Shown piece after piece: positions 1 through 10,106 of a DNA stretch of 64,000 nucleotides. Positions within the stretch are counted from its first letter, which is position 1; every line of letters starts with the position of its first letter. The notes beneath the pieces were generated by a model that was not told the DNA's origin, searched no databases, and saw only the letters and a program-made list of their open reading frames with translations. The stretch lies in NCBI GenBank assembly GCA_003550305.1, contig QKYT01000153.1:1-64000 (forward strand). Reading direction: 5' to 3'. Made by a program: the position numbers and the translations under genes. This stretch comes from Glomus cerebriforme (lineage: Eukaryota > Glomeromycota > Glomeromycetes > Glomerales > Glomeraceae).

Positions 1-180
1 AGTATTCGGTAAATCAGTTCGATAAATCACAAAACTGATACCGATACCAAAATTACTGAAACCGATCAGTATATTTACTGAAGGATTCAGTTCAGTAAAT
101 TGCAAAACTGATACCGATCTGATACCAAAACTGATCAGTTCAGTTCAGTAATTACCGTTACCAATCGGAGCCCTAATCAA
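1..180. repeat. Degenerate CGGTAT/CAGT-rich repeat, possible transposon end
   Basis: The stretch is built from interleaved variants of ACTGATACCGATACC and GATCAGTTCAGTA. Read on the minus strand it begins near 177 with TAGGGCT followed by CGGT-rich text. A second segment at about 42894 on the plus strand also begins TAGGGCT followed by CGGTCGG-rich text. Shared TAGGG-type ends are typical of some hAT-class non-autonomous elements. That link is inference: neither the far end nor target-site duplications are visible. Confidence 0.45.
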
Positions 181-438
181 GATTCTTTTTGTTAATTAAC
201 TGATAAAGAGTTTTGTAGTCTTGCCGAATATATAATTTAGGTTGTTAAACTACTGGAAGATCTTTTTCAGTAGGATGTTTGATAAATTCTAATTCTTTCC
301 AATTAGTTGATCCATATTTTAGATGAGCAACCACTTCTAATAAGTTGTTAAATGATGGATCTGAAAAATTTATTAGTATACAGATTACTAAGAAAAGTAA
401 CCTATTAAAAGTTTTAGTAATCCTTAAACAGCAAAAGC
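181..438 (-). other. Coding-like fragment of unknown family
   Basis: On the minus strand an acceptor-like TTTTTCAG near 375 is followed by an open stretch reading DPSFNNLLEVVAHLKYGS and later WKELEFIKHPTEKDLP before a stop. It looks like the last exon of a gene or gene fragment, but I cannot assign a family. It lies downstream of the broken Crinkler header and could be unrelated debris. Confidence 0.2.
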
Positions 439-957
439 TTATCTCCTACTCCTGTTTCTAATTTTAATTGCTTGGTTAGATATTGTTTTATTAGAAAGAA
501 ATAAGATATGAAATAATGTAAATTTCTTATTCGAGAGATAAATCATTGGAAAACACTTACCAGTAGTGGCGGATGGAGACAATTACATAAGGATGTGGAT
601 GTAATGTTGTAGAAGTGCATAATTATTTGAAAAAATCTTTTCATCTAGAAACATATCATTTGATCTTAACTTCTTAAGATTAAAAGCTTGTATAATATAT
701 TTGACTTTTGGATTTTTAAGTACTTTATCATTTTCTTCGCTGATAGGAATTTCAGCCTTCCAAAGGTTCAGATTGTTAGATTCAATACTATAACTTTTTC
801 TATATATATGTTTTTTTAGAAGCTCAATATTAAAATCACTAATGGGAACACTATTATTATCAATAGAAATTTTATTGGCAATAATAATTGTAAACTCGCC
901 AAAAGACCTTTCTATAATGAAACAAGTTAATGCTTTTTTTATTTTAAACAAATACAA
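439..957 (-). pseudogene. Crinkler (CRN)-type N-terminal header, interrupted by a stop
   Basis: The 124-residue reading frame from 957 to 583 resembles the ubiquitin-like Crinkler header. A beta-strand-rich start is followed by a segment with LNLWKAEIPISEEND, which matches the LxLWKVxIP signature, and it ends in HYIHILM, which matches the terminal HIHVIV motif. The frame then hits TAA at 583-585 but stays open in the same frame for about 47 more codons to a stop at 439. That part begins LSPSATTGKCFPM, the ATTGK segment that usually follows the header. The gene therefore looks inactivated by one nonsense change and carries no visible C-terminal effector domain. Crinklers are known from oomycetes and also from Rhizophagus. 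The motif matches are from memory; the family call is fairly firm, the pseudogene status less so, since stop recoding or an alternative exon is not excluded. Confidence 0.6.
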
Positions 958-1900
958 AGGTTGAGAATTAATAAAGATTCAAAAAAATTAGTATAATAAG
1001 CAAAAGACTATGAATACAATATTAGACCTAGTGGGTTGTTTCTCAATTGACCTGAAGTACTCAAAATAGCAAAAAATGATGGCAATTGCTTTTCATGATT
1101 TTATATTATTATTTATTCAAATTGCTAGTATTTTTTTTTACTATTTAACTATTTATTAATTAATATTATTATATTAAACTTTAGATTTTTTTAAGAATTT
1201 ACTTAAAATAAATCTAATTTTTTTCAATAAATAAATCAGATAATAGACTAAAATTTCTGCTTAAAATTTTAAATTAATTAGTTTTACTTTATTAATCAAA
1301 TTTAATTTAAAATTTTTGTATTTTATTTTAAAAAGCTTTAATAAAAACATTAAATTTAAATAAAATTTTGCCAAATTCATTAGCTTTAAAAAAAAAGTAA
1401 TAACTTAATTATATTTGAAAATTAAAAATCTAAATCAAAATTTTTGATATATTTATTTAAAAAAATCTATAATTATTTATTACATGTTAAGCTTTTCTTC
1501 TTACTAATAAATCTGAATCCATAATTATTAATTAAATGAAAGGCGATCCAAAATTTGAACTGATCATTGTTATGTAATTAGTTCCTATTGTTATTACATT
1601 TCCTTTAGTTTAGTTTTACAGTTGGTGATCCCTTTTGTGTGCCTTTAAGGAGTTGATTTTGATTGGATAGTGGATGAATAATTTTTTTACTCGTATTTTC
1701 TTTATTTTTGTATACTTACACTTGTGCCATGATAGTAGTGACACATGTAGTCTGGATCATTCTCTGTCCGTGAATTCTTTTCTCATCTTTCCGCTTTCAA
1801 TACTCAATCATCATAAGCAATTTTAGATTTCTGAAGAAGTTTGATGTATGCCTGTAACCAAGTTCAAGAAGCCATTTCATACCCTACCTAACTTCAATAT
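958..1900. other. AT-rich intergenic region
   Basis: The region is dominated by A and T runs with frequent stops in all frames. I see no splice-linked open frames and no RNA gene. Confidence 0.6.
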
Positions 1901-2875
1901 TTTGGTAGATTTGGTTTTACTGGAAGACTTTGTTGTTAGTCTCCTGATTCTGAAAGTTGGTACTAGCAATTAGCTTTTATAACCTTACTCGATGTTTCAT
2001 GCTAGTTTGAAGACCCATCTATACTTGAGAAAAGATTCATGTAAACTGATGAAGAGGATCTTACCAATAATATCAATTCATTAGAAGCAATGTGAAGTTG
2101 TTGAAAGATCTTATTTCTGGATTACTGAAAGACTTTGTCATTAGTTTTTCTCTTCTGAAAATTGGTACTAGCAGCTGAATTTTATAACCTTATTTGATGT
2201 ATCATGCTAGTTTAAAGACCCACAGTTTATCTAGTCTTTTGAGGGGAGATATATATGAACTGATTTGAGAGCTATTACCAATAATTCAGAACTTAGATTG
2301 GAGATAGAGTAGTTATTTTGTTTTTGAATGATAGAAGATTTGAAGAAGTTGAAGAGACCCAGTGTAAGCTCTTCGATGGATAGGCGTAGGAATAGTATAG
2401 TGTTGGGTAGGGAAGGTATTAGTAGAATAAAGAAAATAGCATTAAAAAAAATATATAATAATTCATTAACAAGAGTGGAAGTATTTACTGCAAGGCTAAG
2501 GTAATTCTTGATGTAATTGACATATGATTCCATTCTTAATGGGCAGGACAAGACCTCTCAGACTGGATACATATGGGATTGTATCATACAGTTTAGTAAT
2601 AGCGGTCCTATTCCCCATCCTGCTTCACCGGTAGGTCAAAGGTAACTTAGTCGGGTGATTCGCTCCTCTCCAAGACTACAGGCATAATTATCTAAGGGAG
2701 GATTGTTTTCATCCTTCATCTGTAATAGAATAAACATGATACCCTTTTTTCAGTTGTGATGACATGAACAAATAATTGTAATGTGTAATAATGTTTAATC
2801 TTTAACTTGATTGTGTATTCTTGAATAATAATCAATAAAGTTTTTATGTAAAAAAGATTCTAAAAAAAAAAAAAA
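1900..2875 (+). mobile_element. Poly(A)-tailed retrosequence with internal ~200-bp duplication
   Basis: The segment ends with AATAAA at about 2831 followed by an A-rich tail (2861-2875), the 3' end expected of a reverse-transcribed RNA such as a LINE or SINE-like element. Inside it two diverged copies of about 160 bp lie in tandem, roughly 1919-2080 and 2121-2290. Shared blocks are GAAAGACTTTGT, TTGGTACTAGCA and CATGCTAGTTT followed by AAGACCCA. No reverse transcriptase frame is visible, so this would be a truncated or non-autonomous copy. The minus-strand open frame at 2231-2551 shows no protein-like character. The 5' end is uncertain. Confidence 0.45.
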
Positions 2876-3270
2876 TTAAATGAAAGGCATTTTATATATT
2901 TATCTGAGTATATAATATATATTTAGCAATTATTATTGTTTTATTAAATTATAATATATTCAGCTTGATAAGATAAGTAGGTTGGGTTGTAAAAGAATAA
3001 CCTGAAGCAATTTTAATTATAAAATCTGAAATATAAAAATAAGCTTTTATATGTTTAAAAAATCTTCCAAAAGCTAAAAGACTAAGTTGCTATTGTTTTC
3101 AAATAAAAAGGTATAACCATATTAATATACTAGTCATAATATTCTAAAAATAACATAAAGCTTATTAGTTAGTATATTAAGTGTCTTGAAGTTAAGATTG
3201 CTCATTAAAGACTTCTCTGTGATATGAAATTTAACTTTAATTAACATTTTATTTCAACAAGTCTACAAAT
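2876..3270. other. AT-rich spacer, 3' flank of naa20
   Basis: Low-complexity AT-rich sequence with no open frame. Its right edge probably carries the 3' UTR of the minus-strand NatB gene. Confidence 0.5.
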
Positions 3271-4170
3271 CTACAAATCTTCAGGTCTAACAAGATTATG
3301 TTCTCCGTTTTCAATCACGCTCTCTCGTTTTACATCTCTTGGCAAAGGTTTTCTCATATCTGTTAACAGGATAAATTCATTATTAAACTGTATACATAAT
3401 ACTATTATTGTAAAAAATAAATTACCAAATGCATCTTCTTCATTATTATCTCCTGAAGAATAATATCCATTAACACGTCTATAAACTGAATATCCAAACT
3501 TTTTGTACATTCCAATCGCAACTAAATTTGACACACGGACAAATAAATCAACAAAGTATCCATTATAACTATAAAATTCACATGTTAATTCAGATGCATC
3601 ATTATATAAAAAAGATCAATAAAAATACTATACTGACATCTTATCTGACACGTTTTCTAACAATTTCATCATTCCATCTGCTAAACCTAGCCGTCGATAT
3701 TCGGGAGCTACAGTGATTGCTGTAACATGTCCATGCCATTCTTTACCCCGTCCTTCAGCCTTTCCCATTACTATAATACCACAATTAAAATCAAGTCAAG
3801 AATAAATAAGAGGAAATGAACAAATATATTTCAACTTAACTGTAACCCATAATGGTACCACTAGGTGATTCTTGAACACAGAAAAGGTCTGGCCAACGCG
3901 CCAAATAAGTAAGATAGAATGAAATATTATACTGTCGCGATTGAGGAATCAAAGTTTATGTGCGACGCCAATATGATAAAATAATAACCAATAAACCAGT
4001 AAAAATTTTACCGTCTCTGTTAAGACATCAAGATTTCTTACGAAATAACAGAAAATAAAAGGTAAGTTTTTTTTATAAAAAAAACTCATAAATAAATCGA
4101 TTTAAAATTCTATTTACACGTTATTGAAGCGAAATAAATCGGTGGTCTTGAACCGTCTTAATTCGCTCAT
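3271..4170 (-). CDS. naa20: N-alpha-acetyltransferase, NatB catalytic subunit (Naa20)
   Basis: Six exons join to 534 nt and 177 residues: 4170-4118, 4036-4012, 3931-3841, 3770-3638, 3568-3426 and 3359-3271. All introns are GT-AG and 66-81 nt long. The product is a GNAT-fold enzyme that transfers acetyl from acetyl-CoA to nascent chains starting Met-Asp, Met-Glu or Met-Asn, working with the Naa25 auxiliary subunit on the ribosome. Visible family blocks are DLFRFNNVNLDVLTET, PSGTIMGYIMGKAEG, the acetyl-CoA site VAPEYRRLGLADGMM, the YFVDLFVRVSN segment and the ending VRPEDL. The length matches human NAA20 (178). Exon 2 is only 25 nt and encodes most of NLDVLTET, which strongly supports the splice model. 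Start at 4170 is the only Met ahead of the first block. The neighbours on its 5' side are pseudogenes on the other strand. Confidence 0.93.
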
Positions 4171-4209
4171 TATTATAGTTGAAGTTCGAAAATATTTTCG
4201 TTTTTCACA

Positions 4210-5380
4210 ATGTACAGTAGATCATTTTCATCCTTAAACGGATAGAGTAGTACAAGAACGAACATTACTATAAAACTACCGAGAATTGCGAAAAGGTAAA
4301 AATTGGTGGACTCTGATTATTTAATATAATATTTGACTGATTTTATTAATTAGAAGATTGAACTTTTTAATTAATATAAAAGCATGTTCATCCCGGAAAG
4401 TATCATTTGCAATGATATCTGTCAAAATAGTCGTCGCAAAGGTCCAGAATTCATTCAGAAATCCGTAAAATGCTTCCGGATTCTATTGAATATGCAACCG
4501 CAGATGTTCAAAATAAAATAAAATGTGTTGTCAATATTTGGGAGGAATGGGAAGTCTTTGAAAAAGACTTTCTGAATGAATTAATTACCTCACAATTAGG
4601 AAGTTCTACTGCAAAAGGGCAATAGATAAACAGACGAAAATGGACGTTCCAATATATCACGTATTAATGTGTCGAATAAAAAAATTAGTATTATCTTAAT
4701 GAGTTATTCTTATATATCCATTTGGTGACGTATTGTAAATTTAGGATAAATATACTTTTATTTAACAACTCAGTTTAGTATATTTAATGATTTAACAAGT
4801 TTTTGACTTGTAGAAAAGCCCATTTTTTCGCAATAATTTGATTGTCTTGATAGAACATCAAAATTTAATCACAAGGATATTACAGACCGAAACAATTCGT
4901 CATTCGGATGAAAGAACTAATAGCGCAGGGATAAATGAAGCTTAGAATAATTTTTTAGATTCTCAAAGCAAAATTAATGAAGCTAAAGAAAGTTCTGACA
5001 ATTAAAAGTATTACAGAATTTTCAACAACCACCATTATGGATTAATACAATAACAAATAGAATAAATTCCTGAAATTAAACGAGAAGAATTCACAGAAAA
5101 TAAATTTGAATCAATAATTATAATTATTTACCAGATTACTTCTATTTTTTTCATCTATATCTAATTCTCCGGCACTTCTAATACTAGTGATGAGCATAGT
5201 GTTTCTGGGATACATGAACAATAAGAATCATCCCAGCTGAATCTGATCTAATTAGCAATGAAACTTTTAGGATGTTAAAAAATCAATCGCTACTCTTATT
5301 AATGAATAAGAATAAATTTGGTTTGAATCTGGTAAGAAAAAAAATTTTTTACATTTAAAAAAAGATTCCAAATATATATT
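4210..5380 (+). pseudogene. CID-domain protein pseudogene (RTT103/RPRD1-like)
   Basis: Parts of a CTD-interacting domain protein can be read, but not in one frame. Around 4408-4460 the frame gives NDICQNSRRKGPEFIQKS. From about 4465 a shifted frame gives KMLPDSIEYATADVQNKIK and then VVNIWEEWEVFEKDFLNEL, to a stop near 4625. Near 4855-5000 a coiled-coil-like part follows with LITRILQTETIRHSDERT and LDSQSKINEAKESS, broken by in-frame stops. These match the helices of the CID, which binds phosphorylated RNA polymerase II C-terminal domain, followed by the coiled-coil of Rtt103/RPRD1 proteins. Frameshifts plus at least three stops rule out a working gene in this copy. An intact gene should exist elsewhere in the genome. 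Confidence 0.65.
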
Positions 5381-5390
5381 TAATAGATAC

Positions 5391-5790
5391 CTAATCCTTT
5401 AATGCTAGAGAAAGATAATCCAAAAAGAATAACATTTTCGGGAATTCAACCAACGGGAATACATTCAGGAAATTATCTTGGAATGTAGCAAGTTGGGGTA
5501 TCTTTACAAAATAATAAGTCATCGGAATGGGTATTATATTTGATAGTTGATTCATACACTCATAATTCCAAAAGATGCTAAAATGTTGCAGAGCAGAAAA
5601 GTAAAATTGAGATGACAATCATATTAATGGCTTGTGAAATTGATCCTTAGTTTTTGAACAATCAGAGGTCAGAATTAACTATACCAATTGGAATGACACC
5701 AAAATTCAAAGAACAAAAAAAAAGTATACAATCAATATGATTAAGTTCAACATTTGGAATTACAAACTATTCTTGGTATGTACTGTAAAT
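5391..5790 (+). pseudogene. Tryptophanyl-tRNA synthetase pseudogene (bacterial/mitochondrial type)
   Basis: The plus-strand reading gives NPKRITFSGIQPTGIHSGNY, which carries the class I aminoacyl-tRNA synthetase signature (PTGxxHxGN). It continues as VSLQNNKSSEWVLYLIVDS, then IPIGMTPKFKEQKKS and STFGITNYSW. These follow the order of the Rossmann-fold half of mitochondrial TrpRS (WARS2/Msw1): nucleotide site, LYFIVDLH-like strand, RMTQFK-like segment and the FGLFNYPVL-like strand. Several in-frame TAG/TAA codons interrupt it and the C-terminal half, including the KMSKS loop, is absent. It lies directly behind the CID pseudogene on the same strand, so both may descend from one duplicated block. 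Confidence 0.65.
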
Positions 5791-6846
5791 ATGTAAATCA
5801 ATTTTTTCTTGGTTTTTTTTTCTTGCGTACCATTTGAATATTCTAGAATAAATTTGACAGTAATATAGCTGAAATTGCGTCATATCACATGATTTTATAA
5901 TAAATAGATTGCATTAATTTCGGAGGTCTTTTTTTTGAGAAAATAAATTTTTTGTTGTATTTTAAAGTACAAGTACAATATATTTGGCGTAGATCATGTC
6001 ACCTGCTTACCTATCGACCAATAAAAATATCCACGTGATATCCACGTGATTTTGACGTTAACCTATTTTTAGTTTTTAAGGAAGCCGAGGGTCATATATA
6101 AATAGTTACAGACGTGCTTTTGTCACGGTATTGAGTAGTTTAACATCTTCACAATATTAGCGGAAAATGAAACAATTATTCTATAAAGTTGAGTATACAG
6201 TAACTTGGTTTTGTTAAAAGAATCATAATTCATAACTCTAATGCCACAATTGAGATTGTTTATATTTCAAAGCGACCAGTAAATATTTCATTAATGGAAT
6301 GCAAAACGTTTAACAAATTTAGTGCCCTATTGTGGTGAAACAAAACGGAAAACTAACACATAGCATTAATATATGAAGATGATTATTACTTTACTTGAAA
6401 CGCAAAACGCAATCATTACATCACGCAGAAGATAAAAATATATCGGATGATTAATTGTCATTACCTTTTTTTTAATCGCGTTTAATTGCGCCCAATATTT
6501 AAATACATTTATAGTTTACTTCGCTTTTATATTCACTCAAATATAAAAGGTACAGGATTTCAGGATTATTATTTTAATCAAAAAGAAATTGTAAATAAAA
6601 AAGTTATCTAATAAAAATTAGTAGACGTCAGCAAATTAATTAGTCTCGTGACAAATTTCAAATTTCAAATTTCCAAATTCATTCATAATTTTTTTAAGCC
6701 TTTCTGTACGATCTTCAATTATTATTATTTTTTAGTGGATTATGAAACTCCAACGAAGTGACGAGGCCTACTATATAAACTTCATCTAAATATTCAATAT
6801 TCTTAAAAATACTTTAGTAACGAATAGTGTTTTAAGTTTTCACAAT
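5791..6846. other. Intergenic region with an orphan promoter-like segment
   Basis: No convincing coding exon is visible. At 6032-6048 two CACGTG boxes lie 11 bp apart, followed by TATATAAA at 6095-6102. The first ATG downstream is at 6167 and opens only seven codons before a GTTGAG donor-like site. This looks like a promoter without a recognisable gene. The right end holds the promoter of the RING gene. Confidence 0.4.
6772..6779 (+). promoter_or_regulatory. TATA box of the RING-H2 gene
   Basis: TATATAAA lies 68 bp upstream of the start codon at 6847, in a stretch without other genes. Spacing fits a short 5' UTR. Confidence 0.5.
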
Positions 6847-8239
6847 ATGGATAACGGTGATTCTAACGAAACAAATGTTTCGACTACACCAGTTTCTAGA
6901 GGACAACAAAGGTCTGCAGTATTATCTTCAGTTTTGTCTACTGGGCCAACTTCTTCTCTTGCTGCAACGTCTGTAAGGGCGACCACAGCAAATTCAAGAC
7001 AGGTCAGGCGTAATTGGTGGGGATATATTGTTGAGAACTTTAGATCTATATCTAGAACTTCAAAAGTGTTATTAATTCTGAATTTAATAATGGTTCTTAT
7101 TCAGGTATGTAATATCTTGTATGGTTTAATAAACAAATTTTGTTCCGTATAAGTAATGAAAGTATAATATATATTTTTTTAAAATCGAATTAGGTTGTTG
7201 TAACTATAACAGTTCTTGTAATTTCGCGTCATCAAGATTGCGATAAACCACTAAGGTTGTTTCTTATCTTATATATTGCTCGTGTGATAGTTGCTTGTCC
7301 GGTCAATGTATATTTATATTTAAATCCTAGAGAAAATAGACGTGGTGGGCAAAACCCAAATGAGAGCGAGAATCCAAGAAGGGATGGATGGGTTGACCGG
7401 TAAGTAATTATAAATAATTATATTTATTGTTTTTGTTTTTTGATATTTAATTCAAATATTTAAATAAATATGAAAATTATAGGCTAAAATCATTTTTGGA
7501 CCTCTTTGCTACATTATGGTTTATTATTGGCAATTACCTCCTTTTCACCACAACTACATGTCAAAAGAGTTCACCTCCAGTATTTTATCTTTCTTTAACA
7601 TGGGTTATTGTTGGCTACATAATTATTACAATTCCAATATTGTTATGTCTAGCTGTCATATTTTGTCTACCATGCGTATTAGTGGCAATGAGAGTGTTAA
7701 ATGTTAGTGAGGCTGCTGGAATGAGTGGTGCAAGAGATGATATTATTCAAAAGATTCCTTTGGTGAAATATAAAGCATCTATGGAAGGAGAATCAACCGA
7801 TACTGTTATAACAATACCACCATCACAAACCTCACCTATGTCATCAAATATAGAAACACAAGATCAACAACCACCATCACGTAAAAAATCTCGGATTAAA
7901 CAATTATTTGGTAGAAGTCGCAAAGGATCTTCAACTTCAGTTCCAACAGTTTCGCCACCTTTTCCTATTCCAAATTCTGACGACGCTGTTTGCTCAATTT
8001 GTTTAGAATCTTATGAAGATGGTGATGAATTAAGACATTTATGGTGTTCACATCATTTTCATAAAAATTGTGTAGATGAGTGGCTTAAGCTAAATAAAAA
8101 ATGCCCGATGTGTCGTGAGGATGTAGAAGAAATGGCTGCAGAACGAAATGGAAAGAAAGGGAAAACAGATGTTAGCAATAACAATACTGCCGGTGAAGGT
8201 AGTAGTACTAACACTGCTGGACAAGTAAATATCAGTTGA
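6847..8239 (+). CDS. Multi-pass membrane RING-H2 protein, putative E3 ubiquitin ligase
   Basis: Three exons (6847-7104, 7194-7399, 7483-8239) join to 406 residues. A Ser/Thr-rich N-terminus of about 65 residues is followed by four hydrophobic segments: LLILNLIMVLIQ running into VVVTITVLVIS, the LFLILYIARVIVACP segment, FATLWFIIGNYLLF, and the long YLSLTWVIVGYIIITIPILL segment. A Ser-rich cytosolic stretch leads to a complete C3H2C3 RING: CSICLESY, then WCSHHFHKNC, then CPMC. RING-H2 domains recruit an E2 enzyme, so this is probably a membrane-anchored ubiquitin ligase. The topology, with a C-terminal RING after several membrane spans, resembles the plant RIE1/At1g12760 group. Substrate and compartment cannot be told. 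The tail is rich in Asn, Gly and Thr. Confidence 0.85.
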
Positions 8240-8705
8240 TAAAAAAAAACTTAATTCCGTTAATATAAAAAAAGAAATCAAGTTTTTTTTTACACATTTG
8301 AATCTCCTCTTTATAATCATAATAGTTTACATTTTAACCCTTTATTTGTTTATAATCAAAGTGAATTCGCGAGGAAAAGCCTGAATATTTACCTTTTTTT
8401 TATATACTGTAATTATTATTATTAACATCTTATATATACACAAAAACACACATTTTGTAAAGTTTCCTAATTTTTTAAAATTTTTTTGATAAAATAAAAT
8501 TAATGAAAAAAATCTATGATATAATGCATAAGTTATATCATGTAATATTGAAACTCCACATATTTATTATTTAAAATAATTTCCTTATGAATTCCTTTCT
8601 TGAAAACTATTTTCTTAATAAGTATCTGATAGATAAATATTTTTGTTAGTAGTGATAACAAATTTGTATAAAGTACAAAAATTTTATAACTCCAAAACTA
8701 AAAGT
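8240..8705. other. Tail-to-tail intergenic spacer
   Basis: AT-rich sequence between two convergent genes with T-runs and AATAAA-like strings on both strands, presumably the two 3' UTRs. I see no gene here; the plus-strand open frame at 8643-8828 is the reverse of the last SOD exon. Confidence 0.55.
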
Positions 8706-9940
8706 TTATTTCTGAGCCTTATCAAATCTATCAGCAACAGTTTTCCAGTTAATAACTTCCCAAATAGCTTTCAAATAGTCAGGTCTAGCATTTTTATATT
8801 GCAAATAATACGCCTACAAGGAATTTAAATAAAAGTTGTAAAACATTTTCAAAATATTAATTAAAAAACATACAATCTCTCATACATGTTCCCAAACGTC
8901 AATTCCAAGGAGAGGCACATGAGCTATTTGAACATGAACGAAATTTATCAATTGTTGAAATATAATAAGTATTCAGAAAATAAAAAGAAACATTAAATAG
9001 AATTTACTTGTTAACGGATCTTGGTTTGGAAGAGTAACAATTTCCACACGTTTGGCCGATTTATTATAACCCTAAATAAAGAAAGATCGTAAATTGGCAG
9101 TAAAAGATGAAATATTATATATATGTGTTTAACAAATACTTACCAACCAACCCCATCCAGAACCTATGAAGACAAAATGTTTAGTTAATATTCTTTATTA
9201 AAATTCAGATTAAGTGGATGAATCAAACCTTGAACAGCTGCAGTTGTAGTATTAAATTTGCTGATAAAGTCCTCAAGAGATCCAAATTCTTTTTGAATGG
9301 CACTAAGAAGTTCGCCTAGGGAAAAAAATAAAGGAATCTGTTATTTGAAAAACTTATAAACGTATAATAAAACTAATGTACCCTTTGGAGGTTCGCCACC
9401 ACCTTTCTTTTTTGGAGCGAGATTAGTCCAAAATAAAGAATGGTTGATATGTCCTAAATAAACCATAAATAAATTAATTAAGATTAAAAGAAATTAATTC
9501 AATCAGATTTAGCATTACCTCCACCATTAAATTTTAACGCAGGTTGTATCGCGATTTGTGCAGTAACATCATTTTCTTTTAAAGCTTGTTCAAATTTTTC
9601 TTCGGCTTGGTTCAATCCATTAACGTATGTTCGATGATGCTTGTCATAATGAACTTGCATTATATCTGCAGAAATAATAGGTTCGAGAGCCTAAATAAAT
9701 GAATGTATCATGAAATTAAAAAAAGTGAGACGCGAAAAAAATCGTCTAGTTTTCGCTTCTATTATGTCCATATTTTATTTATTCACGTCAAAAAAGACTG
9801 TTTACGTTGTAGTCATAAGGAAGGTCCGGGAGCGTGTACTTTGACCTTTTAACAATAAAACTAGAACTACTTCGTGCTAAGATCGAGGTATAGTTATTCT
9901 GTACAGCGCGTGTTGGAATTACTAAACGGAGCATTTTCAT
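8706..9940 (-). CDS. sod2: Manganese superoxide dismutase, mitochondrial
   Basis: Eight exons (9940-9806, 9690-9519, 9453-9382, 9315-9229, 9163-9144, 9071-9008, 8923-8886, 8813-8706) join to 231 residues. The enzyme converts superoxide to oxygen and hydrogen peroxide in the mitochondrial matrix. An Arg/Ser-rich presequence of about 33 residues precedes [11 protein letters not shown]. The four metal ligands are visible: His59 in [10 protein letters not shown], the His of GHINHSLFW, and the Asp and His of GIDVWEHAYYLQY. The C-terminus [13 protein letters not shown] is typical. Exon 5 is just 20 nt and carries most of GSGWGWL. The start at 9940 is followed two codons later by a second ATG at 9934, so either could be used. 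It is head-to-head with the SET-MYND gene, with 166 bp between start codons. Confidence 0.95.
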
Positions 9941-10106
9941 TTATGGATCTTTTAAAAAGTTGAGCGAAAATTTAAAATTGATGATCAAACTAAATCTTGT
10001 GAAATATTATAATAATTTGTTAAATTTGGTAAACATTACATCATTTTACGCGACAACTGGGGCAACAAAATCATCTTGATCAAAAAAAATCCAAATCTAT
10101 TTTAAG
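9941..10106. promoter_or_regulatory. Shared divergent promoter, sod2 / SET-MYND gene
   Basis: Only 166 bp separate the two start codons. The stretch is AT-rich with no clear TATA box for either side and contains TTTTACGCG. It must hold both promoters and both 5' UTRs, so a bidirectional promoter is likely (inference). Confidence 0.5.

Noticed and set aside
2231..2551. Minus-strand 106-residue open frame
   Set aside because: It lies within the repeat-bearing retrosequence, has no domain or splice context, and the plus strand explains the segment better.
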